DNA from: Cryobacterium melibiosiphilum
Lineage (GTDB): Bacteria > Actinomycetota > Actinomycetes > Actinomycetales > Microbacteriaceae
Direction of reading: 5' to 3'
DNA length: 39,199 bases
Assembly (NCBI RefSeq): GCF_003602235.1
Contig: NZ_QZVS01000081.1
Location: forward strand, 1-39,199
The notes under the pieces were generated by a model that saw only the letters and a list, made by a program, of their open reading frames with translations, did no database searches and had not been told where the DNA came from. The position numbers and the translations under genes are program-made. Shown one piece after another: positions 14,675 through 23,620 of the stretch (the stretch's first letter is position 1; each line of letters begins with the position of its first letter).

Positions 14675-15693
14675 TGACCACCGCACCCGCCCTGCACCCC
14701 GTCGTCGCCGCCGAACCGGCCGTCGATCACCTGTCCAACCTGCCGTGGCCGTTCCCCGACGACCTCACCGCCTTTCGCTACTCGGTGAACGTCGAGCCCG
14801 GCCGCACCCCGCACCGGACCGCCGCCGGCGTGTGGGGCGTGCACCTCGTCGACCTCGGCGGCGCCGACTACCCGGTGATCATGGCCGAACGCCGCCGCAT
14901 CCTCGACGCCGACCCCGGGCGCGCCCAGATCCTCACCGGCATGATGCCCGCCTGCTGGGACCTGCTGCTGTACTACCTGCGCGACCTCGCCGTGTCCTAT
15001 CCCGAGATCATGCACCTCGAGGAAGACCCCGACGGCGCCAAATTCCATTGGACCAACACCGTGCTCGGCACCGACCAGCACTTCGTGCTCGGCGACCTCA
15101 CGACCCTTTCGGTCGATCCGCTGACCTTCCTCGGCCGCGAGGTGCCCGATGACCTGCTGCTCGTCAAGGAACGCGACGGCCAGCTCTTCTTCGACGCCGG
15201 CCTGGTCACCTTCGCGGCCGCCTGGTCGGTCACCTTCGACGTCGGCATGAACTTTCGCGAAATCCACGGTCCGGTGCCGCGCATGACCGGCGAGGGCATG
15301 ACCAGCCGCGCCGAACAGTTTCTGATGCAGCTGCCCGCCGACAAGCTCTACCGCCGCGCCAACTGGACCCTCTCCGCCTCCGGCTCCCGCAAACTCGACA
15401 TCAGCCTCGAAGAGTTTCCCGAATGGACCGACGACCTGCCCCAGCTCGTGCAGCGCCGCGACTTCGGCACGCTGCAGCTGCGCATCGAGCTCGAGCATTT
15501 CGTGCGGCTGCCGATGTCGGGTGCGATCACCTTCTGCATCCGCACCTTCATGGCCTCCCTTGCCGAGATCAAGACCGTGCCCGTATGGCGCGACCAGCTC
15601 GCACAGGTGCTCGCCGAGCTTCCCGACGACATGGCCGCCTACAAGGGCTTCCTCGGCCATAAAGCGGATGCCGCCGCCTGGCTTCGCTCCTAA
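14674..15693 (+). CDS. dmmC: Heme-dependent oxidative N-demethylase, DUF3445 (DmmC-like), copy 2
   Basis: 339 residues of the DUF3445/HODM family. It shares PWPFP, DVGMNFREIHGPVPR, SRAEQFLMQL, YRRANW and ELPDDMAAYKG with copy 1 but lacks its Ala-rich N-terminal extension, and the middle differs widely. By family it is the heme catalyst that demethylates dimethylamine. ATG 14674 is fixed by TAATG overlap with the reductase gene; the frame upstream is a shadow. The divergence from copy 1 suggests a different substrate, affinity or condition of use. Confidence 0.8.
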   Translation: MTTAPALHPVVAAEPAVDHLSNLPWPFPDDLTAFRYSVNVEPGRTPHRTAAGVWGVHLVDLGGADYPVIMAERRRILDADPGRAQILTGMMPACWDLLLYYLRDLAVSYPEIMHLEEDPDGAKFHWTNTVLGTDQHFVLGDLTTLSVDPLTFLGREVPDDLLLVKERDGQLFFDAGLVTFAAAWSVTFDVGMNFREIHGPVPRMTGEGMTSRAEQFLMQLPADKLYRRANWTLSASGSRKLDISLEEFPEWTDDLPQLVQRRDFGTLQLRIELEHFVRLPMSGAITFCIRTFMASLAEIKTVPVWRDQLAQVLAELPDDMAAYKGFLGHKADAAAWLRS

Positions 15694-15736
15694 CCCTTCC
15701 CATCCTTTTGCCCCGTTCACACAACTGGAGATGACA

Positions 15737-16984
15737 ATGCCTGCAGCCGACCTCGCCTGGCTCCTCGCCGCTTTTGCCCTGGTCTCACTCATGTTCCCCG
15801 GCCTCGCCATGTTCTACGGCGGCATGCTCGGCACCAAGAACATCCTCAACATGCTCATGATGGTCATGAGTTCCCTCGCCGTGACGAGCGTGCTGTATGT
15901 GCTCTACGGCTACAGCATGGTGTCCGGAAACTCGTGGGGAGGCCTCGGCATCATCGGGGACCCGCTCGAATTCTTCGGCCTGCAGACCTTCGTCACCGAC
16001 CTCGAGACCGGCGGGGCCGAGGGCCTCTACTGGGCGGCGTTCTTCATCCTCTTCGCCGCGATCACCATCGCCATCGTCGCCAGTGGCGCCGCCGGCCGTA
16101 TGAAATTCGGCGCCTGGATCCTGTTCTCCGCGCTCTGGCTCACGCTCGTCTACTTTCCACTGGCCCACCAGGTCTTCACCTTCAGCGACCCGGAGTCCGG
16201 CTACGTCGGTGGCTGGCTGCGCAACGTCATCGAACTGCACGACTTCGCCGGCGGCACCGCGGTGCACATGAACGCCGGCGTTGCCGCCCTCGCCCTCGCG
16301 ATGGTGCTCGGCAAGCGCAAGTCCGCCGCGCACCGCCCCCACAACCTGCCGATGGTCGTGCTCGGCGCCGGCATCCTCTGGTTCGGCTGGTACGGCTTCA
16401 ACGGCGGCTCCGCCGCGGGAGCGAACTTTCTCGCCCAGTACGTCGTGCTCACCTCGCTGCTTGCCGGGTCGGCCGGCATCATCGGCTTCTGCCTGATCGA
16501 AAAGATCCGCAACGGCAAGGCGACGACGCTCGGCATGGCATCCGGTGCCATCGCCGGGCTGGTCGGCATCACGCCCTCGGCCGACGCGGTCGACCCGATC
16601 GGCGCGCTGCTCGTGGGCATCGCCTCCGGCGCCGTGGTCTGCCTCGCCCTGACCTGGAAGACCAAGCTCGGCATCGACGACACCCTCGACGCCTTCGCCG
16701 TGCACGGTGTCGGCGGCGTCGTGGGCGTCATCTGCGTCGTGCTCTTCGCCGATTCCGCCGCTCCCGCCGGCATCACCGGCATCCTGTTCGGCGGCAACCT
16801 CGATATCGTCTGGCGCGAACTCGTCGCGATCACGGTCACCTGCACCTACTCCTTCGTGATGACCTATGCCATCGCGTGGGGCCTGAACAAGACGATCGGC
16901 CTGCGCGTCAGCGAGGAAGATGAGTACGCCGGTCTCGACGTGACGCTGCACGCCGAGACGGCCTACGTCTCCGAGCGCGTCTAA
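15737..16984 (+). CDS. amtB: Ammonium/methylammonium channel AmtB
   Basis: 415 residues, eleven-helix Amt/Rh channel. The twin pore histidines are His177 (GGTAVHMNAG) and His323 (AVHGVGGVVG), and the FYGGMLGTKNILNMLMM segment is typical of the N-terminal helices. It would import ammonium; Amt proteins also pass methylammonium. ATG 15737 is chosen because GGAG (15727-15730) sits six bases before it, while ATG 15731 abuts GGAG. It follows dmmC by 43 bp and precedes glnK. Confidence 0.92.
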   Translation: MPAADLAWLLAAFALVSLMFPGLAMFYGGMLGTKNILNMLMMVMSSLAVTSVLYVLYGYSMVSGNSWGGLGIIGDPLEFFGLQTFVTDLETGGAEGLYWAAFFILFAAITIAIVASGAAGRMKFGAWILFSALWLTLVYFPLAHQVFTFSDPESGYVGGWLRNVIELHDFAGGTAVHMNAGVAALALAMVLGKRKSAAHRPHNLPMVVLGAGILWFGWYGFNGGSAAGANFLAQYVVLTSLLAGSAGIIGFCLIEKIRNGKATTLGMASGAIAGLVGITPSADAVDPIGALLVGIASGAVVCLALTWKTKLGIDDTLDAFAVHGVGGVVGVICVVLFADSAAPAGITGILFGGNLDIVWRELVAITVTCTYSFVMTYAIAWGLNKTIGLRVSEEDEYAGLDVTLHAETAYVSERV

Positions 16985-17368
<384 letters not shown>

Positions 17369-17390
17369 GCCGGCGCACCCACGGGTCCTG

Positions 17391-17420
17391 AAATCCGCTC
17401 CGCAGCGCCGGAGCGGATTT
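17391..17420 (+). terminator. Terminator after glnK
   Basis: AAATCCGCTCC pairs perfectly with GGAGCGGATTT around an 8-base loop, 22 bases after the glnK stop. The A-run and T-run give it the look of a terminator. Confidence 0.8.
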
Positions 17421-17516
17421 CTGGCCGTTCGGGGCCGAGCATATCGAACAGCGCAGAACTGTCGAACCGGGCCTGTGAGGCGGTTCCACGCACTGTGCAC
17501 GTCCCCAGCTCCGACC

Positions 17517-17545
17517 TTGAAATGGGGGTAGAAGAGCCCCATAAA
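17517..17545 (+). promoter_or_regulatory. Possible promoter before the small zinc-ribbon gene
   Basis: TTGAAA is followed by a 17-base spacer and CATAAA. The match to a -35/-10 pair is fair. The 570-bp stretch between glnK and the pilus genes otherwise holds only the small gene described next. Confidence 0.3.
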
Positions 17546-17606
17546 GCCATATCCTCCAACGGTATTGTCCTGCCACAATGGGGTTCTACTGATTGGAGAT
17601 CAAGCC

Positions 17607-17774
17607 ATGATGATGACCTGCCCCCACTGCCAAGCTCGCTCCGAATTCCGCCGTAGCGGGATTCACCTCCGGGCTGCGCTACCGTCTGACATGCTCCGGT
17701 TGCGCCGAGACCACGGTGGGCAACCCGCGAACGCCGCGGTCGGCATCCGTCCGAAGATTTTCTCAGCGGTCTGA
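17607..17774 (+). pseudogene. Small zinc-ribbon gene, probably frameshifted
   Basis: A good ribosome site (GGAG, 8 bases) leads to MMMTCPHCQARSEFRRSG, the first knuckle of a zinc ribbon. In this frame a second CxxC never appears and the frame stops after 55 residues. One base away, from about 17658, the reading continues FTSGLRYRLTCSGCAETTVGN, which supplies the missing CxxC at normal spacing. A single-base insertion within a GGG run near 17657-17660 would explain it. Sequencing error, true pseudogene or a recoding site cannot be told apart here. The shifted frame then runs on past 18000 without sense. Confidence 0.35.
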
Positions 17775-17990
17775 AGAGCCCCTCAAGCCCCCGTCCCGCG
17801 CTGCCGGTCGGGCAGCGCAATACAGGGGACACGATGGGCACGCTCCTCTGCGTTCATGCGGGGATTGTCATCAGCGCCAAGCTGCGCCGCAGGGAGAGCT
17901 TTGTGTTCTTTTGGATCGCCGCCCTGATGCCCGTCGGCCAACGAACCCACACGTCCAAAAGACTACTCACCGAGAGGGGGCGCTGCCCTG

Positions 17991-20900
17991 TTGGAACATT
18001 CGAACGGCCTGCGGCGCGCCATTGTCCGATCGAGCGCGCGGCGCGGCATCCGCGTTGTCGCCGCCGCGGTCGCCTATGCGGTCGTGTTGGGCGGGTCGGT
18101 ATCGGCTGCCGCCGCGTTGCCTGCCCAGTTCGACACCTTTGCCGAGGTTGGTATTGCTGCCGCGGGGGTTTCCGAGGCGCCCCGCCAAGTGTGGATCGAG
18201 TCCTTCGAACAGGGACTGACGAACGCCGCCAGCGGACTTCCCGCCTACTCCGGGGGCCAGTACACGGCGTCGACAGGCTGGAGAAACGGACCCAGCTGCA
18301 CGGGAGTTCTTCTGAACTATCTGGCGCAATACCCGAACTCTGCGTTCTGCCCTACCCAACAAATCGGGGGCTCCGGGCAGTCCTCACTCGCTGCACGCGA
18401 CACTCGACGCATGGCCGACGTGCTCGGCCAGGTCTCGGCGGGTGTGATCGGCTCCACTTCCGCTTCATCACCGGCTAACGGTTCCACCGCCTCCGGCACA
18501 CAGGGCAACCACGCGCTTGTCTCGCTTCCCTACGCCACGGTCTCGGGCGGCACGACCGTGGTCCAGTCCACGGGCGGAATCGGCGTGAGAGCCCCGGACT
18601 CGCGGTACTACGCGCTGGGGATGAGTGCCGTCGGCACACGGTGCGGCACAAACAACGCGTCGCTCTCGCTGAACCTGGTCTCGGGTACGACGACACTTCT
18701 GGCCGGTTTCCCGTCTCCCGTCGTTCCCTGCACGAGTACGGGCAGTGTCTTCTACACGTCCCCGACCCTTCCTACTTTTGGTACAGTCTCTGGCATCGTC
18801 GACCCCGCGTGGTCGGCCTCCGTCCGTGCGGCGACCTACAACGGTTCGAACACCGCACTCCTCACGCCCGCGCAGATCTCCGCCTCTCAGGTGCAGCTCC
18901 TGGACACGGTGACGGGTACGGGCAGCGGGTTCGGCGTCGATAACATCCGGGTGCTCGATGTCACGCCCGCCCTCGACGTTGCCTTCGATCCGGCGGCAGC
19001 CACCGCGACGGTCCCGACGACCCTGACCTACACGATCACCAACACCACGGACCTGTTCGCCAAAACGGACTGGGGATTCTCGACGGCGCTCCCTCAGGGG
19101 CTTGCGGTGGCACCGAACCCGACGGTCGCGGGCACGTGCACGAATGCTGCCGGTAGCGCGTTCAGCGTCACGGGCGTGGCGGGTTCGGGCAGTATCGCGG
19201 CAGTTGGTGGAGACCTTCCTGCGGGCGCAAGCTCGTGCACGATCTCCGTCGCCGTGGTGGCAGGCGGTGCCGGAACGTACGCCAGCGGGACCGTGACCCC
19301 CTCGGGACTCATCACCTCACCGCCGACCAGCCTCACAGTCGCGGCCGCGACGACCATCACAGTGCGCAAGAACCTGCCGGCGCGCACGGCGACGGCCGAC
19401 CAGTTCACCCTGTCACTGCGAACGGGAACGACGGTGCTCGCATCGGCCACAACCACCGGCACCGCCACCGGAATCCAAGCCGCGCAGATCAGCCGCTCGG
19501 TTGTGCAGCCCGGTTCGACCTACACAATCCACGAGACACAAACCTCCGGCGCAGGCCTCGGCTACTCCAACGCCTACGAGTGCACCCGGGCTGGCACTGT
19601 GATCGCGTCCGGCTCCGGAGCATCGGGCACGATCACCGTTCCCGACGAAGTGGGGACCGAAGTCGTCTGCACCTTCACAAACATCACACAGACGGCACGC
19701 CTTGTTTGTGACACGAACCACTTTTACTCGATAACGGCCGCCGGTGCACTGGAGCAGGGCGACATCGTCTCGGGGCTTCTCGCTCCGGTCGGTACCTGGG
19801 CGGGCGCAACGGCGGCCAACGCCCTCGGCGTCGGCTCGGACGGAAATATCGCCTACGCGCTCGACCGGTCGGCCGATGGGAGCGACGTGGCTTCGATTCT
19901 CAAGTGGACTCCGGGCTCCGGTTATCAAAAGCTGGTGAACACCTCTTATACGACCGTGGCGGGCGGGGCTCAGGTCGATGGCAGCATCGTCGCCGGCGCG
20001 ATCGACCTGGCGAGCGGCCGCTACCTCTTTGGCACTTTCGCTAACTCGCAGTTCTACCTCTGGAGCTTCACCGAATCGAACCCTGCCGCCACCCGCTTCG
20101 CCTTCGTCGGTGCAGTCCCCACCGGCGCAGCCCCGAACGGCAACGGTGACATGGCATTTGACGCTCGCGGAAACCTGTACGTGGTCGGCGCGGCCACGGT
20201 CAACTCCACGAGCGGCGCAACGATCTACACGGTCACCGCCGAGACGCTCGCCGCGGCATCCGGCGGCACGCTTGTGGTGAGCGCGTCGACGACCAAGCCG
20301 TTGACCGGCACGGACGCGGCCTTCGCCAATGTCAACGGTATCGCGTTCTCGCCACGCGGCACCGTCTACCTGTCCAACGCGGGCAGCGTCTACGAGTTCG
20401 ACGCCACGACGTGGCGCCGGGTGAACGGCACGCCGCGCGTCGCCGTCAACTCCGTCGACCTCGCGGGCTGCTCATCGCCGCCGACGATCACTGTGCAGAA
20501 GAACGTGGTCGGGCGTCAGGCTGCGAGCGACCAGTTCACGCTGACGGCGTCGGCAGGGTCGCCGCTGACAGTGTTTGCCACGGCAACGACGACCGGCACG
20601 ACCACCGGGCGGCAGATCGCGCAGATCGGGCCCTTCCCCACCTCGATCGGCAACACGATCACGATCTCCGAAACCATGGCTGCCGGCTCCGCCATCAGTG
20701 CGTACACGACAATCTACGAGTGCTGGGTCGACGGTGTGCGACTGAGCGCAGGCACCACCACCACCGGCACCGTCACGATGCCGAACAGGCTCAGCGCGAA
20801 CGTGAACTGCACGTACTTCAACTCTCCGTCTCCGGTCTCGAGCGTACGGATCACGAAGACCATCCGAGAGTTCTCGGGCCTCACCCGCCCCGGCGTCGAC

Positions 20901-22037
20901 TGGAGCGTGGGCACGACGGCGGCGGCGACCACGGGCACCGCGACGGTCCTGCCGAGCGGGGCGTCGAGACAGCAGACGGATGCTGCCGGCCAGGCTAGCT
21001 GGACGGTGCTGTTCGGCGGGGCGGCGTCACGGGCAACGGTCGTCGTTTCGGAGGTCCAGCAGGAGGGCTTCGCATTCGTCAGCGGCTCGTGCACGGTGAA
21101 CGGCGCGACCCGCCCGGCCACCTTCACTCAGGCCGGGTCGATTTTCAGTGCCAGCCTCACGGCAATAACCCCTTCTTCGGTGATCGAATGCACGATCGTG
21201 AACCGGCCAACGGCATCCCTCACGCTCGTGAAGGAGGTGGCCTTCGGGTCCGCACTGCCGACGGACTGGACCCTGAGCGCCACCGGCCCCACTGGTGCAC
21301 TGCCCGGGCCCTCCGGGCGCTCGGGCACGGCTGCAGCCTCGGGAATTCCCGTCACTCCCGGTGTTGCCTACCGCTTGGCCGAAGCCGGCGGTCCGCGAAC
21401 CTATGTGCAGACCGACACCTGGCAATGCCTCACGGGAACGGGCGCCACAATCGACGTCACTGACGCGGGAGACGTCATCCCGACCACCAGCGCCACGATC
21501 ACCTGCACGGTGACGAACGCGACGGCATCCATCACCCTGCTCACTCAGGTGCAGAACCCACAGACGGGCTTCCAGGCCCCGGACTGGAGGGTCACCGCGA
21601 CACCGGCAGCGCTGACCGGCGGGGTCTTGGCAACGGAGAGCCGGCTCGGCGCCGAGTACGTCACCGCCGGCAACCCGGCGAACACCTTCGACGTGAGACC
21701 GCTCCACAGCTACACGTTCTCGGAAGCCGCCGTCGATCCGGCAGGGCGGCTCGCCTACCAGGAACTCCGTCTCGAACAGCTGACAGGGTCGGCGTGGACC
21801 CCGGTGTCGTCACGAACGATTTCCGCTCCGGCGGCCGGTCAGACGGCGGTCTACCGCTTCGTCAACGCCCCCGTGGAGCCCACACGATTGCCCCTCACCG
21901 GCGGCACGAGCGCCGACGCGTTCTACATCGGAGGGGGATTGCTGCTCATTCTGGCATTCGCCCTCTCGATGTGGCACAGGCGTCGACGAATTCGAGGCAC
22001 CTTCCGGTGGACGCACGCTCCCGCCCTTCCCGTCTGA
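17991..22037 (+). CDS. LPLTG-anchored giant surface protein, probable pilus tip adhesin
   Basis: 1348 residues. A long signal peptide (hydrophobic core about 22-45) is followed by a Ser/Thr/Gly-rich N-terminal region to about 450 with a DNIRVLDV adhesin-like end and a DUF11-like section (TYTITNTT, 350-450). Repeated prealbumin/CNA-B-like domains begin near 455, 832, 952, 1075 and 1179, most opening with an I-T-V-x-K-N type strand. Between 569 and 826 lies a beta-propeller-like block (YSITAAGALEQGD, FDARGNLYVVG, IAFSPRGTVYLSNAG). The C-terminus has LPLTG at 1300-1304, a membrane helix and an Arg-rich tail for sortase. The likely start is TTG 17991 after GAGAGGGGG; this is the weakest point. 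The next genes are a pilin and a class C sortase. Confidence 0.82.
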   Translation: MEHSNGLRRAIVRSSARRGIRVVAAAVAYAVVLGGSVSAAAALPAQFDTFAEVGIAAAGVSEAPRQVWIESFEQGLTNAASGLPAYSGGQYTASTGWRNGPSCTGVLLNYLAQYPNSAFCPTQQIGGSGQSSLAARDTRRMADVLGQVSAGVIGSTSASSPANGSTASGTQGNHALVSLPYATVSGGTTVVQSTGGIGVRAPDSRYYALGMSAVGTRCGTNNASLSLNLVSGTTTLLAGFPSPVVPCTSTGSVFYTSPTLPTFGTVSGIVDPAWSASVRAATYNGSNTALLTPAQISASQVQLLDTVTGTGSGFGVDNIRVLDVTPALDVAFDPAAATATVPTTLTYTITNTTDLFAKTDWGFSTALPQGLAVAPNPTVAGTCTNAAGSAFSVTGVAGSGSIAAVGGDLPAGASSCTISVAVVAGGAGTYASGTVTPSGLITSPPTSLTVAAATTITVRKNLPARTATADQFTLSLRTGTTVLASATTTGTATGIQAAQISRSVVQPGSTYTIHETQTSGAGLGYSNAYECTRAGTVIASGSGASGTITVPDEVGTEVVCTFTNITQTARLVCDTNHFYSITAAGALEQGDIVSGLLAPVGTWAGATAANALGVGSDGNIAYALDRSADGSDVASILKWTPGSGYQKLVNTSYTTVAGGAQVDGSIVAGAIDLASGRYLFGTFANSQFYLWSFTESNPAATRFAFVGAVPTGAAPNGNGDMAFDARGNLYVVGAATVNSTSGATIYTVTAETLAAASGGTLVVSASTTKPLTGTDAAFANVNGIAFSPRGTVYLSNAGSVYEFDATTWRRVNGTPRVAVNSVDLAGCSSPPTITVQKNVVGRQAASDQFTLTASAGSPLTVFATATTTGTTTGRQIAQIGPFPTSIGNTITISETMAAGSAISAYTTIYECWVDGVRLSAGTTTTGTVTMPNRLSANVNCTYFNSPSPVSSVRITKTIREFSGLTRPGVDWSVGTTAAATTGTATVLPSGASRQQTDAAGQASWTVLFGGAASRATVVVSEVQQEGFAFVSGSCTVNGATRPATFTQAGSIFSASLTAITPSSVIECTIVNRPTASLTLVKEVAFGSALPTDWTLSATGPTGALPGPSGRSGTAAASGIPVTPGVAYRLAEAGGPRTYVQTDTWQCLTGTGATIDVTDAGDVIPTTSATITCTVTNATASITLLTQVQNPQTGFQAPDWRVTATPAALTGGVLATESRLGAEYVTAGNPANTFDVRPLHSYTFSEAAVDPAGRLAYQELRLEQLTGSAWTPVSSRTISAPAAGQTAVYRFVNAPVEPTRLPLTGGTSADAFYIGGGLLLILAFALSMWHRRRRIRGTFRWTHAPALPV

Positions 22038-22110
22038 CGTTCCTGCTCTTTCTACGCATTCCCACTCACCTCACCTTTACGACCCGCACCTCACTCATAG
22101 GAGAAAGCAC

Positions 22111-23616
22111 ATGTCCAACCCCATCCTCCGGCGGCTTTCCGCCGCTGCCGCCGTGCTGGCGCTGACTGCAGCGGCGGCCCTCGTCGCTGTCGCGCCAGCG
22201 ACAGCCGTCACCCAGCCGGGCAACATCGACCCGACGATCTCCCGCACCCTGACCATCCACAAGTCCGCGCTGGGCCCCGATAACGGTCAGCAGATCGGCA
22301 CCGGCCAGGAAGTCGCCGTTTCCGGCACGCCGCTCTCAGGCGCGACTTTCACCGCTGCCCTGGTTCAGGGTGTCGACCTCACCACGTCGGAAGGCTGGAC
22401 CGCGGTCTCCGCCTTGACTCCTGGCACGGCTGCCTCACGCGTCACCGTTGCCGATACCTACACGGCAACCACCGGCGTCAACGGTGTGGCGGTATTCAAC
22501 GACGGTGACACCCTCCCGCTCGGTCTCTACCTCGTGACGGAGACCGCGCTGCCGGCTGGGGCGACCAACCCGGCCGCGCCGTTCCTCGTCACGCTGCCGT
22601 TCCCGACAGGCCCGGGCGGCGCACCGGCGAACCAGTGGATTTACGACGTTCACGCCTACCCCAAGAACGCTGTCACCGATCTGACGAAGTCGCGGGTTCC
22701 GGCACCGGCTAACTCGATCGAGGCCCAGAACCCCGACCTGATTCGCTGGGCGATCAACTCCGCCGTGCCGACGCTCGCCGGCGGCGACACCCTCGACATA
22801 TTCACGCTCACGGACACGCTGCCCGCGGAGCTCGACTACCTTGCGACCGGCCCGACCGGGGTCGCTCCGACAAGTGTGCGGGTCGAAAACGCGGCCGGCG
22901 TCACCCAGAACTTCCTCGCGGGCACGGACTACACCCTCGTGTACGACGAAGTCACACGTAACCTCACCGCCACCTTCACCCCTGCCGGCCTCACCAGCCT
23001 GATGGCCCTGCCCGGGGGAGATGTGACGCTTACGGTGCTGAGCCGGGCGGTCACAATCCCCGCCAGCGGCATCATCACGAACACGGCGACCAGCGTCGTG
23101 AACGGTGCCACCGAGACGGTCACCGGCAGTACCCCCATCGGCCAGCTCACCGTTTTCGCCTTCCAGAGCGAGAACGGCGTACGGGTCCCCCTCACGGGCG
23201 CCGAGTACCAAGTGTTCCTCAACCAGAACGACGCCAACCTGGGCCAGAACGCGATTCTCATCGATGGAATCCAGAAGTGGACAACCGGGGCGAACGGCAT
23301 CGTCGAGATTCCCATCATCACGCCGGGCAACTACTACGTGCGTGAGATCACCCCCCCGGCCGGATTCCAGCTCCCGACGCCGAGCCAGGTGCACACTCAG
23401 GTCGTCGCCGGTCCGAGCTCGACCACGGCGCCGGTGCAGAACTACGTCGAGTTCGAGCACGACCAGGTTCCGGCCTTCGCGCTCCCCCTCACCGGTAGTG
23501 ACGGCGCCCTGTGGTTCACCGTCGGTGGTGTTGGGCTCATCGCAATTGCCCTCGGTACCGGAATCGTCGGCTCGCGTCGTCGTGCCACCCTGGCACCTGC
23601 AGGCGCCGTAATCTAG
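22111..23616 (+). CDS. Major pilin, SpaA/FimA-type isopeptide fimbrial subunit
   Basis: 501 residues with signal peptide (about 1-32), a pilin motif YPKN at 183-186 whose Lys185 is the probable acceptor for sortase cross-linking, E-box-like sites TETALPAG (Glu144) and YYVREITPPAGF (Glu412) that help form intramolecular isopeptide bonds, and LPLTG at 458-462 followed by a membrane helix and RRR tail. The layout is that of Actinomyces FimA/FimP and corynebacterial SpaA shafts. ATG follows AGGAGAAAGC, 73 bp after the tip gene. Confidence 0.9.
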   Translation: MSNPILRRLSAAAAVLALTAAAALVAVAPATAVTQPGNIDPTISRTLTIHKSALGPDNGQQIGTGQEVAVSGTPLSGATFTAALVQGVDLTTSEGWTAVSALTPGTAASRVTVADTYTATTGVNGVAVFNDGDTLPLGLYLVTETALPAGATNPAAPFLVTLPFPTGPGGAPANQWIYDVHAYPKNAVTDLTKSRVPAPANSIEAQNPDLIRWAINSAVPTLAGGDTLDIFTLTDTLPAELDYLATGPTGVAPTSVRVENAAGVTQNFLAGTDYTLVYDEVTRNLTATFTPAGLTSLMALPGGDVTLTVLSRAVTIPASGIITNTATSVVNGATETVTGSTPIGQLTVFAFQSENGVRVPLTGAEYQVFLNQNDANLGQNAILIDGIQKWTTGANGIVEIPIITPGNYYVREITPPAGFQLPTPSQVHTQVVAGPSSTTAPVQNYVEFEHDQVPAFALPLTGSDGALWFTVGGVGLIAIALGTGIVGSRRRATLAPAGAVI

Positions 23617-23620
23617 CACT

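Noticed and set aside
17834..18478. Plus-strand open frame of 214 codons before and within the tip protein gene
   Set aside because: Its second half overlaps the signal peptide region of the surface protein in another frame, and the sequence has no family likeness.
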